Below are positions 19,129 through 27,170 of a DNA stretch of 64,000 nt, piece after piece. Both the position numbers and the translations under genes were made by a program. The stretch's first letter is position 1; each line of letters opens with the position of its first letter. The notes beneath the pieces are model-generated. The model worked only from the letters and a program-made list of their open reading frames with translations. It made no database searches and was not told where the DNA came from. The DNA comes from Candidatus Poseidonia sp. (GTDB taxonomy: Archaea > Thermoplasmatota > Poseidoniia > Poseidoniales > Poseidoniaceae), in the NCBI GenBank assembly GCA_030829545.1, contig JAURAI010000007.1, forward strand, positions 26,867 through 90,866, read 5' to 3'.

Positions 19129-19953
19129 ATGGACATGAAGGACATATCACCTCGCCTCTGGCCTTATTCACCAGCTAATTCACCCATCCCCTTGCCGGAC
19201 CGCCCTCTTTTGTTCACACCCGGAACCGTCATTTCGTTGTCCTCATTTTCATCCAACTGCTCACATGATGAGACGTTGAACCGCGAGGGAGTGCAAACTT
19301 ATGTCGCTGGTTTTGGAAGCGAGTCAACCTCTCTTAGCGATCTCCTCCTTGCTCATGATGCACCTCCGTTAGCTGAACGAAAGGCGGTGTTACTTCTTGG
19401 AGAACTCGCCAACCCCTACCGCCTTCAAGATATGGGGATGGGCGCCCTCCCTCTTCTTCCAGTTCGCTTGGAAGGCCTTTGCAGGACATGGGCTGACGCT
19501 CTTGATCCACGTGAAAGTTATCCAGGCGTTCACCATGTTACGCTTGCACGAACCCCTGGCTGGTGGGAACTCGCCTACATTGGCATGGCCTCAAAAGACC
19601 AATTGATGCTCATCAAGGAATGGCTCGAAAACGGCGTTCGTGGCTCATGGCGACCAGTGAAGCTCGGTGAAGGCAATCTCCGTTTTGAACACGATATGGC
19701 CCTGCAACCACCTCACGAAGGCGATGTTCAATGGGACGGGACAGAAGAACACGTAAGCATTCCAATTCCAGAAGCGACGGGGCCTTCTCTTGATTTGAAC
19801 GACATCATGGTGCTGGTGCACGCTCGACAAGGGTGCTATAACCACCGTGGGCGCCTCGCTCGATGCGCTCATATCAATCAGCGAAGTTTCCACGAGAATT
19901 TGTTTCGAAAAGGGTCATCACATCGCTGGGATGCAATCCTAACGCTTCGCTGA
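19129..19953 (+). CDS. Uncharacterised protein
   Basis: 274 aa from the ATG at 19129 (MDMKDISPRLW); another ATG lies two codons further in at 19135. It is a soluble protein with no signal peptide or membrane segments. It is rich in Leu, Pro and Trp, with regions such as RKAVLLLGELANPYRLQDMG and PGWWELAYIGMASKDQ. No motif allows a functional call. It follows the zinc-ribbon gene on the same strand, and its end overlaps the convergent ribD by 15 bases. Confidence 0.55.
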   Translation: MDMKDISPRLWPYSPANSPIPLPDRPLLFTPGTVISLSSFSSNCSHDETLNREGVQTYVAGFGSESTSLSDLLLAHDAPPLAERKAVLLLGELANPYRLQDMGMGALPLLPVRLEGLCRTWADALDPRESYPGVHHVTLARTPGWWELAYIGMASKDQLMLIKEWLENGVRGSWRPVKLGEGNLRFEHDMALQPPHEGDVQWDGTEEHVSIPIPEATGPSLDLNDIMVLVHARQGCYNHRGRLARCAHINQRSFHENLFRKGSSHRWDAILTLR

Positions 19954-20994
19954 GGCTGATCTGACGTAGTGCACAACGCGCTCCTCTCCCCAGACCAATT
20001 CTGCGCATTGAGTCAAGCCAGAACCTTCCAATATAGCGGGGGTAATTCCAGAAGGAACAGGTTCTTGATGCAAACAATCCGCATGTACCAAGAACAATTC
20101 GTCAACCAAGCCTGCTTTGAGGAAGTGATGGATGGTTGTGGGACCTCCTTCAACAAGCACCCGCTGAATCTCTCGGTCACCAAGTTGATTCAGCAAGGAT
20201 TCAAGGGTTGAAAAATCATTTTGGAGGACCATTGATTCTCCACCATCAGTGAACAAGGTCGCTTTCTCATTGACGCGCCCGCTTGGGTCAATGACCACTC
20301 GCAGTGGCTGGCGTGTTGAAGGAACCATGCGGACGTTGAGCTGAGGATTATCCCGGTTCACAGTTTCAACTCCGACAAGAACGGCATCACAATCTCTGCG
20401 TAATTCATGTACTTTCTCGAGACAACCTTGTGATGTGAATCGTGCCGACCCCCCCGACCGGTCGTCAACAGATCCCGTACTGTCAATGGCCAATTTAACA
20501 GTGATGAGCGGTCTGCGATACTTGCACCAGTGCATGAAAGCGTGCATTTGTTCCGCAGCCTGTTCATGCATGAGTCCAATTCGCGTGGTGATTCCCGCAT
20601 CCCCGAGGACGCTTTGTCCGTTCCCTCGTACGGTTGGATTAGGATCTTCATGAGCAATGATCACTTCCTTAACACCCGCCCACATAAGTGCCTCAGTGCA
20701 AGGAGGGGTGCGTCCGTAGTGATTGCATGGCTCAAGTGTCACATAGGCCGTGGCGCCATTGGGTGAATGTCCTTTTTCTTCGGCATCATGGAGTGCCATT
20801 TGTTCAGCATGCAGGCCGCCGAGGTGATCGTGCCATCCTTCAGCGATGACCTTGCCTCCTTTGACGAGTACGCAGCCGACCAATGGATTGGGGCTGACTT
20901 GTCCTCTGCCACGTTCAGCGACCAAGAGAGCATGCTCCATGAACATGCGATCTTCATCACTCCATGTATCCTGCACAATCTTTCCACCATGCAC
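19939..20994 (-). CDS. ribD: Bifunctional riboflavin deaminase/reductase RibD
   Basis: 351 aa from the GTG at 20994. RibD deaminates diaminohydroxyphosphoribosylaminopyrimidine and then reduces the ribose in riboflavin synthesis. The deaminase zinc site is visible as GGLHAEQMAL with EPCNHYGRTPPC. The reductase domain follows (ITVKLAIDSTGSVDD, DAVLVGVETVNRDNPQL, VLVEGGPTTIHHFL). The frame opens upstream to an ATG at 21078, but a TATA-like element at 21046-21060 would put initiation inside that extension, and the extra 28 residues are unlike the family. GTG at 20994 or the ATGs at 20946 and 20940 are the candidate starts. Two-domain RibD is the bacterial arrangement. Confidence 0.88.
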   Translation of the reverse strand: MHGGKIVQDTWSDEDRMFMEHALLVAERGRGQVSPNPLVGCVLVKGGKVIAEGWHDHLGGLHAEQMALHDAEEKGHSPNGATAYVTLEPCNHYGRTPPCTEALMWAGVKEVIIAHEDPNPTVRGNGQSVLGDAGITTRIGLMHEQAAEQMHAFMHWCKYRRPLITVKLAIDSTGSVDDRSGGSARFTSQGCLEKVHELRRDCDAVLVGVETVNRDNPQLNVRMVPSTRQPLRVVIDPSGRVNEKATLFTDGGESMVLQNDFSTLESLLNQLGDREIQRVLVEGGPTTIHHFLKAGLVDELFLVHADCLHQEPVPSGITPAILEGSGLTQCAELVWGEERVVHYVRSASAKR

Positions 20995-21045
20995 CAGTTC
21001 AAGACTTCTTGTATTGGAAAATCTTGAGGATGAGCAGGAATTGCG

Positions 21046-21060
21046 CCATATATGCATAAT
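21046..21060 (-). promoter_or_regulatory. TATA-like element for ribD
   Basis: On the minus strand the sequence reads ATTATGCATATATGG. Initiation about 25 bases further on would fall near 21028, upstream of the GTG at 20994 but inside the longer open frame. This favours the shorter RibD. Confidence 0.45.
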
Positions 21061-21138
21061 GAATGAATAGTTATTCATGACGAGTTATCGGTCAATAAAC
21101 CCATTCGGAGAAGACTTGAAGCACCAAGAGGGCCTGTC

Positions 21139-22203
21139 ATGACCATGCCAAGCAACGATGTTGACTTTCCAGAAACGCTTTCGTTCCAAGCAGATGAAGG
21201 CACCCGTCGCAAGAAAGGAGCACACCGTCCTCACTTTGCAACAGTCTTTACCAAGAAGGCAACGAAGGGGAAAACACCCAAACGAGTTCATTTGCTGGTC
21301 AATCCCTTTGCTGGGAAGCAAAAAGGTCGAGTACGAGCAGGTGAAGCCAGAGAACTTCTCGAACAAGCAGGCGTTGAGGTGGTGGTTGCGTATTCTGCTT
21401 ACAGTGGCCATTTGACATCAATAGCAGCAGATATCGAGGTCAAGCCTGGGGACGTGATCGCTGTGGTAGGTGGAGATGGAAGCCTTTCAGAAGCGATCAC
21501 TGGTCGACTCGGTAAGGGGGCCAAGGAAAAGGAGACGTTCGCTATTATCCCAGCAGGAACTGGAAATTCACAGGCGCACGACCTTGGTATTGGTTCTGTA
21601 TCCGAGGCGGTTAAGGCCATTTTAGATTCTAAACATCAAGGATTGGACATTGCAGAAGTCAACTTGGTCAAGGGTTTGCCTGGTAGCGAAGATGGAACAA
21701 TGACGCATTATAGCCACAACCTCGTCACATGGGGGTTGGGTGTTGATTCAACGATTCAAGCTGAGAAAATGCGGTGGATGGGTCCAGCGAGGTACGATAT
21801 TGGTATTCTTCTGGCCATCGCAGCCAACAAACGTCGAACAGCAACCCTCACACTCGACGGTCAATCAATCACCAATGACTTCACCCTCTTTTTGGTTCAA
21901 AACAGTCAAACCGGCGGCTCAAAACTTCCTCTCGCCCCTGGAGCATCATTGGACGATGGATGGATGGATATTGGTATTTTGAAGAAAATGACCCGTCGTG
22001 ACGTCTTGAAAGCGTTTGGAATGCTGAAGAAAGAGGGACGTCATGTATTCCACCCGCGTGTTGATTATCACCGTTTCAAGTCGCTGGGAATTGAAACATC
22101 GACCCCCACGGCGATCAACATCGACGGAGAAAACATCGGCTCAACTCCCCTTTCAATGAAGGTGCTTTCTCAAGCGGTGAGAATCATTGTACCATCAGAA
22201 TGA
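21139..22203 (+). CDS. Diacylglycerol kinase-like lipid kinase (LCB5/YegS family)
   Basis: 354 aa. The DAGK catalytic domain starts with HLLVNPFAGKQKG at about 51-63, then the nucleotide-binding VVGGDGS at 109-115 and PAGTGNSQAHDLG at 138-150. The C-terminal beta domain ends with the typical INIDGENIG block. Such enzymes phosphorylate diacylglycerol, sphingoid or related lipids; in an archaeon the substrate could be an archaeol-type diether lipid (inference). The first 45 residues are not part of the fold. Divergent from ribD; its 3' end overlaps the convergent lipoprotein gene by nine bases. Confidence 0.82.
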   Translation: MTMPSNDVDFPETLSFQADEGTRRKKGAHRPHFATVFTKKATKGKTPKRVHLLVNPFAGKQKGRVRAGEARELLEQAGVEVVVAYSAYSGHLTSIAADIEVKPGDVIAVVGGDGSLSEAITGRLGKGAKEKETFAIIPAGTGNSQAHDLGIGSVSEAVKAILDSKHQGLDIAEVNLVKGLPGSEDGTMTHYSHNLVTWGLGVDSTIQAEKMRWMGPARYDIGILLAIAANKRRTATLTLDGQSITNDFTLFLVQNSQTGGSKLPLAPGASLDDGWMDIGILKKMTRRDVLKAFGMLKKEGRHVFHPRVDYHRFKSLGIETSTPTAINIDGENIGSTPLSMKVLSQAVRIIVPSE

Positions 22204-23685
22204 GAAATCTGAGAAATCATCATCTTCCTCATAGGTTTCACGAGGTGTTGCTTGAGGCTCGGGCTCTGCTTCTGGAGCTTTCTTGACCGCTCTTCGTCGC
22301 TTCACAGGAGGTTTGCGCTCCGCCACTTTTTCAGTCCTTGGCGGTGAACGGGTTGTTGAAGATGGGCTTGAAGATGGGCTTGAAGATACGCTGGGGACGG
22401 AGGACACATTTGGTACAGAACTTGGGACAGAGGAAGTGGCGCTATCCTGAACGTTCATTCGTTCCATTTCTTGAGCAGCGTCAGTGACGACAACCGAGCT
22501 CTTTCTCGCAGACGGACCTGATTTACTCTGTGACGGAATTCCAGTCCTAGCAAGAACGCTGTCGAGATCAAATCCGCCAAGAGCGTCACCTTTTTCTTTC
22601 TTAATTTCTCTCTCAGGCTGTGATTTAGGGGATTTCTTCTCCTCAGCCTTCCGCTGCTTGTCCATTCGTGCCTGTCGTTCGGTGGGAGATTCCATTCCTG
22701 CTTTCTTGGCCGCCTTTGCTTCGGCTTTGACACTGGCCGCCTTTTTCATTCCTTCATCACCGATCAAGGTCTTCATGGTGTTCTTTGCTGATTTCATGAC
22801 CAATTGCTTGGAGAAAATGAATGCACCAAACGAACCTCCAATCCCAAAGACGAGGAAGAACAAAACAAAGCCAGACCTTCCTAAGAGTGGGATGTCTCCT
22901 TGGACCCATTCGTCCTTGGCCTCTCCACTTTGGGAAACAGTTGCAGTCTCGAGGGTTATCCCAGTTACGAATACATAGGCATCTGCTCGGTTCACATCTC
23001 CAATCATCATTGAACAGTCATCACGTGTCCTGTGCCACGTGCTGTTGTAACCATACGGGACTTGGCCGTCACCAGCAGCATCGACAAGATACCCTTCAAT
23101 GGAAACTGCTTGATGCCACTCATCAAGGGCCATAAAACCGTAAAGAATTGATTCTGAGGAGGGGACCAGCCCGAGAACATACCACTCCGTATCTGAATCA
23201 GAATCCAGATCATCGATGTCAACGCTACCAGCTCCAGTCTTCGGGGTCAACGGGACGACCCATTCCTTGACATCAATTCGGGCACCTTCTCCATCGGTAA
23301 CCTCGGCGGCTTGGTTGAAGCTCATCGATTGTATGGCTACAGCAGTTGTCACTCCGAAATCGAGACCTCTGGCTCCCAAGATGGCATTGTGTTCGGTGTA
23401 AAATTGACTGGCTGCGAGATATCCAGTAAAGGTCACAGGCGCTCCTCCCTGCATCAGTTGATTTCCTTCCTTTGGTGCCTCTGTAGTTGGATCACAGCCC
23501 ACCGGAATCAAATCAGAGGTTTCGGTTGACGAACCCGAAAGGGTGCTCTTCACTTTAGCGGACGTGGTGGTGAAATCTACATCAACACTTGAACTTCCAT
23601 CTCCCCATGAGGCACTTGATGGTCCAAAGCATCCTGCAAGCATCATGCTTGCGACGAAACAAAGTGCGAGCAGACCTCTGCGCAT
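22195..23685 (-). CDS. Membrane-anchored lipoprotein with long disordered cytoplasmic tail
   Basis: 496 aa. The N-terminus has a lipoprotein signal with lipobox MLAGC (Cys19). An extracytoplasmic domain of about 260 residues follows. One membrane segment lies near 275-300 (FVLFFLVFGIGGSFGAFIF). The tail is Lys/Glu/Ala-rich (about 310-360) and then Ser/Pro-rich with SVPS-type repeats, ending in an acidic EEDDDFSDFSF. A lipid anchor on one side and a large charged tail on the other suggest a scaffold or sensor. Family not recognised. It lies 70 bases downstream of the tRNA-Ser gene on the same strand. Confidence 0.65.
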   Translation of the reverse strand: MRRGLLALCFVASMMLAGCFGPSSASWGDGSSSVDVDFTTTSAKVKSTLSGSSTETSDLIPVGCDPTTEAPKEGNQLMQGGAPVTFTGYLAASQFYTEHNAILGARGLDFGVTTAVAIQSMSFNQAAEVTDGEGARIDVKEWVVPLTPKTGAGSVDIDDLDSDSDTEWYVLGLVPSSESILYGFMALDEWHQAVSIEGYLVDAAGDGQVPYGYNSTWHRTRDDCSMMIGDVNRADAYVFVTGITLETATVSQSGEAKDEWVQGDIPLLGRSGFVLFFLVFGIGGSFGAFIFSKQLVMKSAKNTMKTLIGDEGMKKAASVKAEAKAAKKAGMESPTERQARMDKQRKAEEKKSPKSQPEREIKKEKGDALGGFDLDSVLARTGIPSQSKSGPSARKSSVVVTDAAQEMERMNVQDSATSSVPSSVPNVSSVPSVSSSPSSSPSSTTRSPPRTEKVAERKPPVKRRRAVKKAPEAEPEPQATPRETYEEDDDFSDFSF

Positions 23686-23754
23686 GATGTTATGAGAGCG
23701 GGCGGAGTTTGAGAAGTCTTCCCTGCTTGACTAAGGTGAATTGAGCGAAGGGTG

Positions 23755-23840
23755 TGGCGCAGTCGGAGAGATTTGAACTCCCGAGTCACGGGGACACCGG
23801 ATTTCAAATCCGGCGCAATACCAGGCTATGCGACGACTGC
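23755..23840 (-). tRNA. tRNA-Ser (anticodon UGA)
   Basis: 86 nt including an encoded CCA. The acceptor stem GCAGTCG/CGACTGC pairs perfectly over seven bases, with discriminator G73 as expected for serine. The anticodon stem CCGGA/TCCGG encloses loop TTTGAAA, giving anticodon TGA for UCA codons. The T arm is GGGAG-TTCAAAT-CTCTC. The variable arm is long, as in class II tRNAs. No intron is seen. The 5' end lies one base after the stop codon of the sco gene. Confidence 0.95.
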
Positions 23841-23841
23841 T

Positions 23842-25407
23842 TTAGTTGACGGGAGGGGCTTCCATTTTTCCCCCTTTCCCTTCATTCTCATCGTCGCTGG
23901 CTTCACGACGGGGTAGAAAAATCACGGCACAGGCAACGCTCAAGGAGGTTAAAAGAAGCGATAGAGAGGGTGTGTTTTCATCCGAAAAACCTCCCAGGTT
24001 TTCGCGGTCCAATAACTCACGCAGGTCTGCTGTAAAATCATCAACGAGCCAACGGTCTCCAGTCCAAGCGACTGCAGGCTCTCTGTCGGAGTTGAGAATG
24101 TAGGTGATGGTTGAGTGGCCCACAGTGTAATCTTCTATTGTCTCTGAGATGCAGGATAGACGGTCATTTCCATCCCACCCATAGCCAGTATCACACATAC
24201 AGTGCATCGAATCTCCGCTGCCCATCAGCCAGCCATGATCGTTGCATACGCCCGTATCGTTGTGGTTTTGGACTGGCGGAGGGATCTCACTGATATTGAT
24301 ATCAGAAGGTGCCCATGCGATGTGGTTCGGTTCAAGGACCTCATCCATACCATAATCCGAGCTTTCCCATGTTTCGGCTGTTCCATTCCACAAGTAGAGA
24401 TTCCACCACCACTCATAGGTTGAGGGTGCGGTTTCATTGTTCATCGATGACATATAGTGACCCCATGTTGACATTTCGATGGTAGCATTCAATCCAGCAG
24501 CATCCAAGCCTCCACGTGTTGCATGATAGGCGTTAAAGGTACTGATGTTGCTCTGAACGGTCGTTCCATTGGGCCACATGAATGTCATGCTTGCTTCTGC
24601 AGTCGCATTGGGGGCAGGGAGTTCACTTCGATTTGATGTCGATGGCATCCATGCGAGGGACGAGTTTTCAAAACCATCAATGCTGTCAACCCCAACATTT
24701 GCCATTTCCCATGCCAATGCGCTTTCGTTCCATGTATTCAATTCCCAATACCACGACCAGTCAGAGGGGGAATCAACGCCATTGAGGCCGTGAATCATGT
24801 GCCCATAGGTCGAGAGTGAGGCATTAACTGAGATATTTGCTTGTTCTGCCATCAGTTGTGTGAGCGTCCATCCTGAGAATTCAACCATGTGATTGGATGC
24901 ATTACCGCTCGTGTTGACGATGGTTAACGAAGTCTCAGCGGGTTGGTAGTCCATCACATGAGCCTCGATGACGTTTTGTTGGACGACCAATCCGAAATTA
25001 TCCCAAACGGGCCTCATTTCTTCAACAGTCCCAGTGAGATGAGGCCATTCAACTCCGTGCAAGGTCGTGAATTCTGTAAGGCGCTCTGGAGTGTCGTATT
25101 CTGGGTCAACGGTAATGGAAATGAACGTGATATCTTGGCGTTCCCGTTCAGTCAATTCTCCTTCAACACCTTTGAGCAATTGTGTGATTGCGGGGCAAAC
25201 ATCCGGGCAGCGTGTGAACATGAAAGCCACCACTGTGACCCCCTCGCTGTCAGCATCAGAGTTGTAGACGGCATCATCTTGTGTTGTGAGGCTGAAATCC
25301 TCCACAGGTCCACGAGCAAGCTTGCTGCCCTTGTAGGCAGCAGCCACGGAAGTCATAAGGAGCAATGTACAAACAAAGACAACCAAAAACCGTGTGCGTT
25401 GATTCAT
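23842..25407 (-). CDS. Sco1/SenC-type copper chaperone with large insertion
   Basis: 521 aa. Sco proteins deliver copper to the CuA centre of cytochrome oxidase subunit II. A signal/anchor helix covers residues 7-24. The thioredoxin-like Sco domain has the copper motif FTRCPDVCP with C67 and C71, then FISITVDPEYDTPERL. The copper-ligand histidine appears at H431 in VGHSTITYILNSD, with the final Sco strands after it. Between about 160 and 425 sits an insertion: two similar modules (about 185-262 and 268-375, each with a WYWELNTWN or WWWNLYLWN core and a GVD or GMD turn, resembling DUF4430-like domains) and an EGF-like four-cysteine knot (C388, C403, C405, C419). A C-terminal membrane segment is at 481-499. 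Last coding gene of the oxidase operon. Confidence 0.85.
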   Translation of the reverse strand: MNQRTRFLVVFVCTLLLMTSVAAAYKGSKLARGPVEDFSLTTQDDAVYNSDADSEGVTVVAFMFTRCPDVCPAITQLLKGVEGELTERERQDITFISITVDPEYDTPERLTEFTTLHGVEWPHLTGTVEEMRPVWDNFGLVVQQNVIEAHVMDYQPAETSLTIVNTSGNASNHMVEFSGWTLTQLMAEQANISVNASLSTYGHMIHGLNGVDSPSDWSWYWELNTWNESALAWEMANVGVDSIDGFENSSLAWMPSTSNRSELPAPNATAEASMTFMWPNGTTVQSNISTFNAYHATRGGLDAAGLNATIEMSTWGHYMSSMNNETAPSTYEWWWNLYLWNGTAETWESSDYGMDEVLEPNHIAWAPSDINISEIPPPVQNHNDTGVCNDHGWLMGSGDSMHCMCDTGYGWDGNDRLSCISETIEDYTVGHSTITYILNSDREPAVAWTGDRWLVDDFTADLRELLDRENLGGFSDENTPSLSLLLTSLSVACAVIFLPRREASDDENEGKGGKMEAPPVN

Positions 25408-25418
25408 ACCACGTAGCC

Positions 25419-25814
25419 TCAGCGTTCTACGGCAAAATCCCAGTTAGGAGTACACCAGTCAGGTAGATTTTGCACTGCACCGGGGTTTGACAGTCCAATG
25501 CCCCAAAGCATGAGCAATACAAAGAGGACGGGGAACAGGGCCGTTCGGGTGTAGATACGAGGGTCGCCCTTCAAGTGCATGAAATAGGCTGCAATACCGT
25601 AGCCTTTGACAATACCAACGCCAATGAGGATGGCCCAAACAGCGTAGAGTGTGATCTCGATGTTGGTACCAGGTATGGTCTCGAAGAAAACAGCAGCGAC
25701 CTCAAACAGTGTGAACACCATCAAGATGATGAAGTTCCAAAAGTAAATGTCGTAGTTCCCAGGTAGTTTTTCAACAATTGATTCAAAGATTCCGGTTGTT
25801 TCGTGTTCTCCCAT
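25419..25814 (-). CDS. coxD: Cytochrome c oxidase subunit IV
   Basis: 131 aa with three membrane helices (about 22-44, 54-76, 89-108), the layout of prokaryotic subunit IV (caa3/CyoD-like). The AAYFMHLKGDPR motif between helices two and three is diagnostic. This small subunit stabilises the CuB site region during assembly. It lies nine bases after coxC and 11 bases before sco, within the operon. Confidence 0.88.
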   Translation of the reverse strand: MGEHETTGIFESIVEKLPGNYDIYFWNFIILMVFTLFEVAAVFFETIPGTNIEITLYAVWAILIGVGIVKGYGIAAYFMHLKGDPRIYTRTALFPVLFVLLMLWGIGLSNPGAVQNLPDWCTPNWDFAVER

Positions 25815-25823
25815 GTTTTCACC

Positions 25824-27170
25824 TCAATACAGATAGAAGGCTGGGAAGATAACAACCCAAGCCAAGTCAACAAAGTGCCAGTACAGGCCAAAGTATTCAA
25901 TGCCTTGACCGTTCTTTTCATCGTAGCCAACGGTGTCAGCCTTGAAAATCAGGTAAAGCATCACGAGCAGCCCAATGAAGACGTGAAGTCCGTGCGCACC
26001 CGTGGAAATGTAGAAGATAGAACCAGCTTGTGTACCAATGGTGAATCCTTCTGCAACCAAATGGCTCCATTCAATCAACTTGAGGACGATAAACATCGAA
26101 CCGAGCAGGAAGGTAGCAATGAGGTAGTTTCGAACAGCCGCTTTCTGGGTGGGCATGATCTTACCCATGAAACCAGTCGGAGCAGTCCAATCCTTGGCTT
26201 TGGCAGTCTTGAGAGCCAAGACGATGGTGTAGGATGAGATGATAAGAGCAAAGGTGTTGATAGCACCAGGCAAGAGCGTCATGAAGTCTCCTTGTCCACC
26301 CAAACCATCGAGTGTACCTCCGTTCGGGCGAAGGAAATCAGATGCTGTCAACATGTTAACTTCCTGACAATTTCCAGCCTGGACTTGCCAGTCCGTACAC
26401 CATTCGGTTCGCATACGGAGGTAGGACGAAAAGAAGGTGGCGAACACCATCACTTCAGACATGATGAATACCCACAATCCAGCCTTGCGGATGTGTTGGC
26501 CTTCAAAGGGAGCTGAAGTCGCGATTTGCTCACCATTTCCAATGAACGGAAGGTCTTCTCTCCACCAGTTTGCCACACCGGCTGTTACAATGACGAGGCC
26601 GAGCATGCTGACTCCAAGGTCTCCAAGAGCGAAATCTGTACCAGACAGCATGTTGCCCAATACGCCCTGGAACGATGGGAAGCCCATGAGGAAGAGCATG
26701 ATACCGAGTGCGAAGATGATCGGAGATCCTGACCCGTGGTGTTCGTGGTCGTCTCCACCATATCCGTGATTGTCATGAGCATCGTCTCCATTGGGTGCGA
26801 TTGAATTGAGGAATCCACCCAATCCGATGAATGCAGCGTAAGTAATACACATCAGGAGGATGGTGATTCCTGCTGTTCTCCATGTCAGGTAGGAGAGGTG
26901 AGCCTCCACTTCGTGGTGATGAGCGGCTTCTTTCTCTGCTTTGAGCGTTGCAATTTCGTCTGCACTGGCGTTTGTAGCCTTTGCATCCTCGTAGGCATAC
27001 TTTGCTTCCTCATATTCACTCATCGCAATTTCGTAATCGTGATGCTTGAGGTTGGCAGCGCCTACGCCCATTGTGGCAAAGGCAAGAATACCGATGGCGA
27101 GGAAAACGCCTCCAATCAAGACGGCGCGCATCCAGATGCTGTTTTCGACATGGGCCTCTCCTCCGCTCAT
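25824..27170 (-). CDS. coxC: Cytochrome c oxidase subunit III with extended N-terminal region
   Basis: 448 aa, much longer than the usual 200-300. The canonical subunit III core occupies roughly residues 205-448: KAGLWVFIMSEVMVFATFF, later GAHGLHVFIGL and a final YWHFVDLAWVVIFPAFYLY. Ahead of it is a helix (13-35), a Glu/Ala/Lys-rich 45-residue coiled-coil-like segment, another helix (about 93-117), a His/Asp-rich loop around 125-148 (HDNHGYGGDDHEHHG), and two further helices. The start overlaps the coxA stop by four bases (ATGA), implying coupled translation. Confidence 0.92.
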   Translation of the reverse strand: MSGGEAHVENSIWMRAVLIGGVFLAIGILAFATMGVGAANLKHHDYEIAMSEYEEAKYAYEDAKATNASADEIATLKAEKEAAHHHEVEAHLSYLTWRTAGITILLMCITYAAFIGLGGFLNSIAPNGDDAHDNHGYGGDDHEHHGSGSPIIFALGIMLFLMGFPSFQGVLGNMLSGTDFALGDLGVSMLGLVIVTAGVANWWREDLPFIGNGEQIATSAPFEGQHIRKAGLWVFIMSEVMVFATFFSSYLRMRTEWCTDWQVQAGNCQEVNMLTASDFLRPNGGTLDGLGGQGDFMTLLPGAINTFALIISSYTIVLALKTAKAKDWTAPTGFMGKIMPTQKAAVRNYLIATFLLGSMFIVLKLIEWSHLVAEGFTIGTQAGSIFYISTGAHGLHVFIGLLVMLYLIFKADTVGYDEKNGQGIEYFGLYWHFVDLAWVVIFPAFYLY

